From NCBI RefSeq assembly GCF_900314695.1, contig NZ_OMWD01000039.1, positions 1 through 16,374 of the forward strand: a DNA stretch of 16,374 nt. Reading direction: 5' to 3'. This stretch comes from an uncultured Methanobrevibacter sp. (GTDB lineage: Archaea; Methanobacteriota; Methanobacteria; Methanobacteriales; Methanobacteriaceae). Both the position numbers and the translations under genes were made by a program. The notes beneath the pieces were generated by a model. It was not told the DNA's origin. It made no database searches and saw nothing but the letters and a program-made list of their open reading frames with translations. This document shows positions 16,172 through 16,374 of the stretch, piece by piece. Position 1 is the stretch's first letter; each line of letters starts with the position of its first letter.

Positions 16172-16246
16172 ATGGAAAGCAAAAATATCATTGTAATTTT
16201 AACTTTATTGTGCAAGAATTCTCCGGCTTCTTTAAGCCGGGGATGA
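16172..16246 (+). pseudogene. Stub of a membrane or secreted protein gene cut off by a palindrome
   Basis: ATG at 16172 has GAGGA (16161-16165) six bases upstream and begins MESKNIIVILTLLC, a short polar start followed by a hydrophobic segment, as in small anchored or exported archaeal proteins. After about 13 codons the frame runs into the palindrome at 16209-16254 and stops at 16244-16246. I read this as the 5' end of a gene truncated by insertion or deletion. It could also be a chance frame. Confidence 0.35.
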
Positions 16247-16254
16247 ATTGCACA
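16209..16254. mobile_element. IS200/IS605-like terminal palindrome, possibly a solo end
   Basis: Two nested stems: TGTGCAA (16209-16215) with TTGCACA (16248-16254), and CCGGCTT (16223-16229) with AAGCCGG (16234-16240) around CTTT. The two seven-base interruptions between them can pair in part. The form GCAATTCATCCCCGG...GAATTCTTGC on the minus strand resembles terminal hairpins of IS200/IS605 elements downstream of tnpB. No transposase sequence is next to it, so it may be a solo remnant. A terminator is less likely because no T-tract follows directly. Confidence 0.45.
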
Positions 16255-16307
16255 TTTAGTGGGTTAGTGTCTATATTTTTTTTATGTGGATGGGGTGGTG
16301 AGATTAG

Positions 16308-16374
16308 GTCGAATAAGAAGAGACAATTGCTTGTCTCCCCTCTTCTAAGAACCGTACGTGTCCCTTTTAGGACA
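16308..16374 (-). mobile_element. Group II intron, 3' end (domains V and VI), runs off the window
   Basis: Read on the minus strand, the window edge gives TGTCC-TAAAA-GGGACA followed by CGTACGGTTC. This is the distal part of a group II domain V; the 5' strand (expected GAGCCGTATG) lies just beyond the window. A second hairpin follows (GAGACA with TGTCTC, extended by AAGAG with CTTCTT), fitting domain VI. An unpaired A sits seven bases from the end of TTATTCGAC, the usual branch-point position and 3' splice site type. This puts the intron end at about 16308. The intron-encoded reverse transcriptase, if present, would be to the right of the window. Confidence 0.7.

Overview
The window looks like a piece of an AT-rich methanogenic archaeon of the Methanobacteriales, most likely Methanobrevibacter or a close relative. 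The reasons are the archaeal AT-rich TATA-type promoters, Shine-Dalgarno motifs of the GGTGA/GGAGG kind, and above all a run of very large secreted 'adhesin-like proteins' (ALPs). These combine a signal peptide, Pmp-like beta-helix repeats (FINN / GGAI), bacterial-Ig-like repeats and lysine-rich C-terminal Ig-like modules. Genus is inferred from protein style only; no rRNA or housekeeping gene is present.

Layout, left to right. 1-125: the last codons of an IS200/IS605-type TnpB and the hairpin at that element's right end. 178-696: a MarR-family regulator, possibly leaderless. 764-1073: a decayed remnant of a small secreted protein. 1402-5868: a 1488-residue ALP (beta-helix, nine Big_2-like repeats, two C-terminal Ig modules). 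6199-8016: a secreted protein with Ig-like modules around a central domain that resembles self-processing N-terminal-nucleophile amide hydrolases (acyltransferase family C45, G|CTS nucleophile). 8173-11568: a secreted protein with a beta-helix, a complete papain-like C1A peptidase, a probable lectin-like domain and four Ig modules; its likely start is a TTG behind GGGGAGG. 11934-15932: another ALP, split by two mutations in an 81-bp tandem repeat (a missing 50 bp and an 11-bp duplication that returns to the original frame). Its last 78 residues or so are a peptidoglycan-binding-1-like domain. 16172-16374: a gene stub, an IS-type palindrome, and on the minus strand the 3' end (domains V and VI) of a group II intron that runs off the window.

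All protein genes run on the + strand, but each large gene has its own promoter-like region and its own terminator, so they are probably separate transcripts. Each terminator stem includes the stop codon of its gene. The proteins appear to form a cell-surface set: repeat-rich stalks and adhesins, two secreted enzymes (cysteine peptidase, putative amidase/acyltransferase) and one wall-binding protein. They share 3' Ig modules that look exchanged between genes. Mobile elements at both edges and two broken secreted-protein genes mark this as a fast-changing accessory region.
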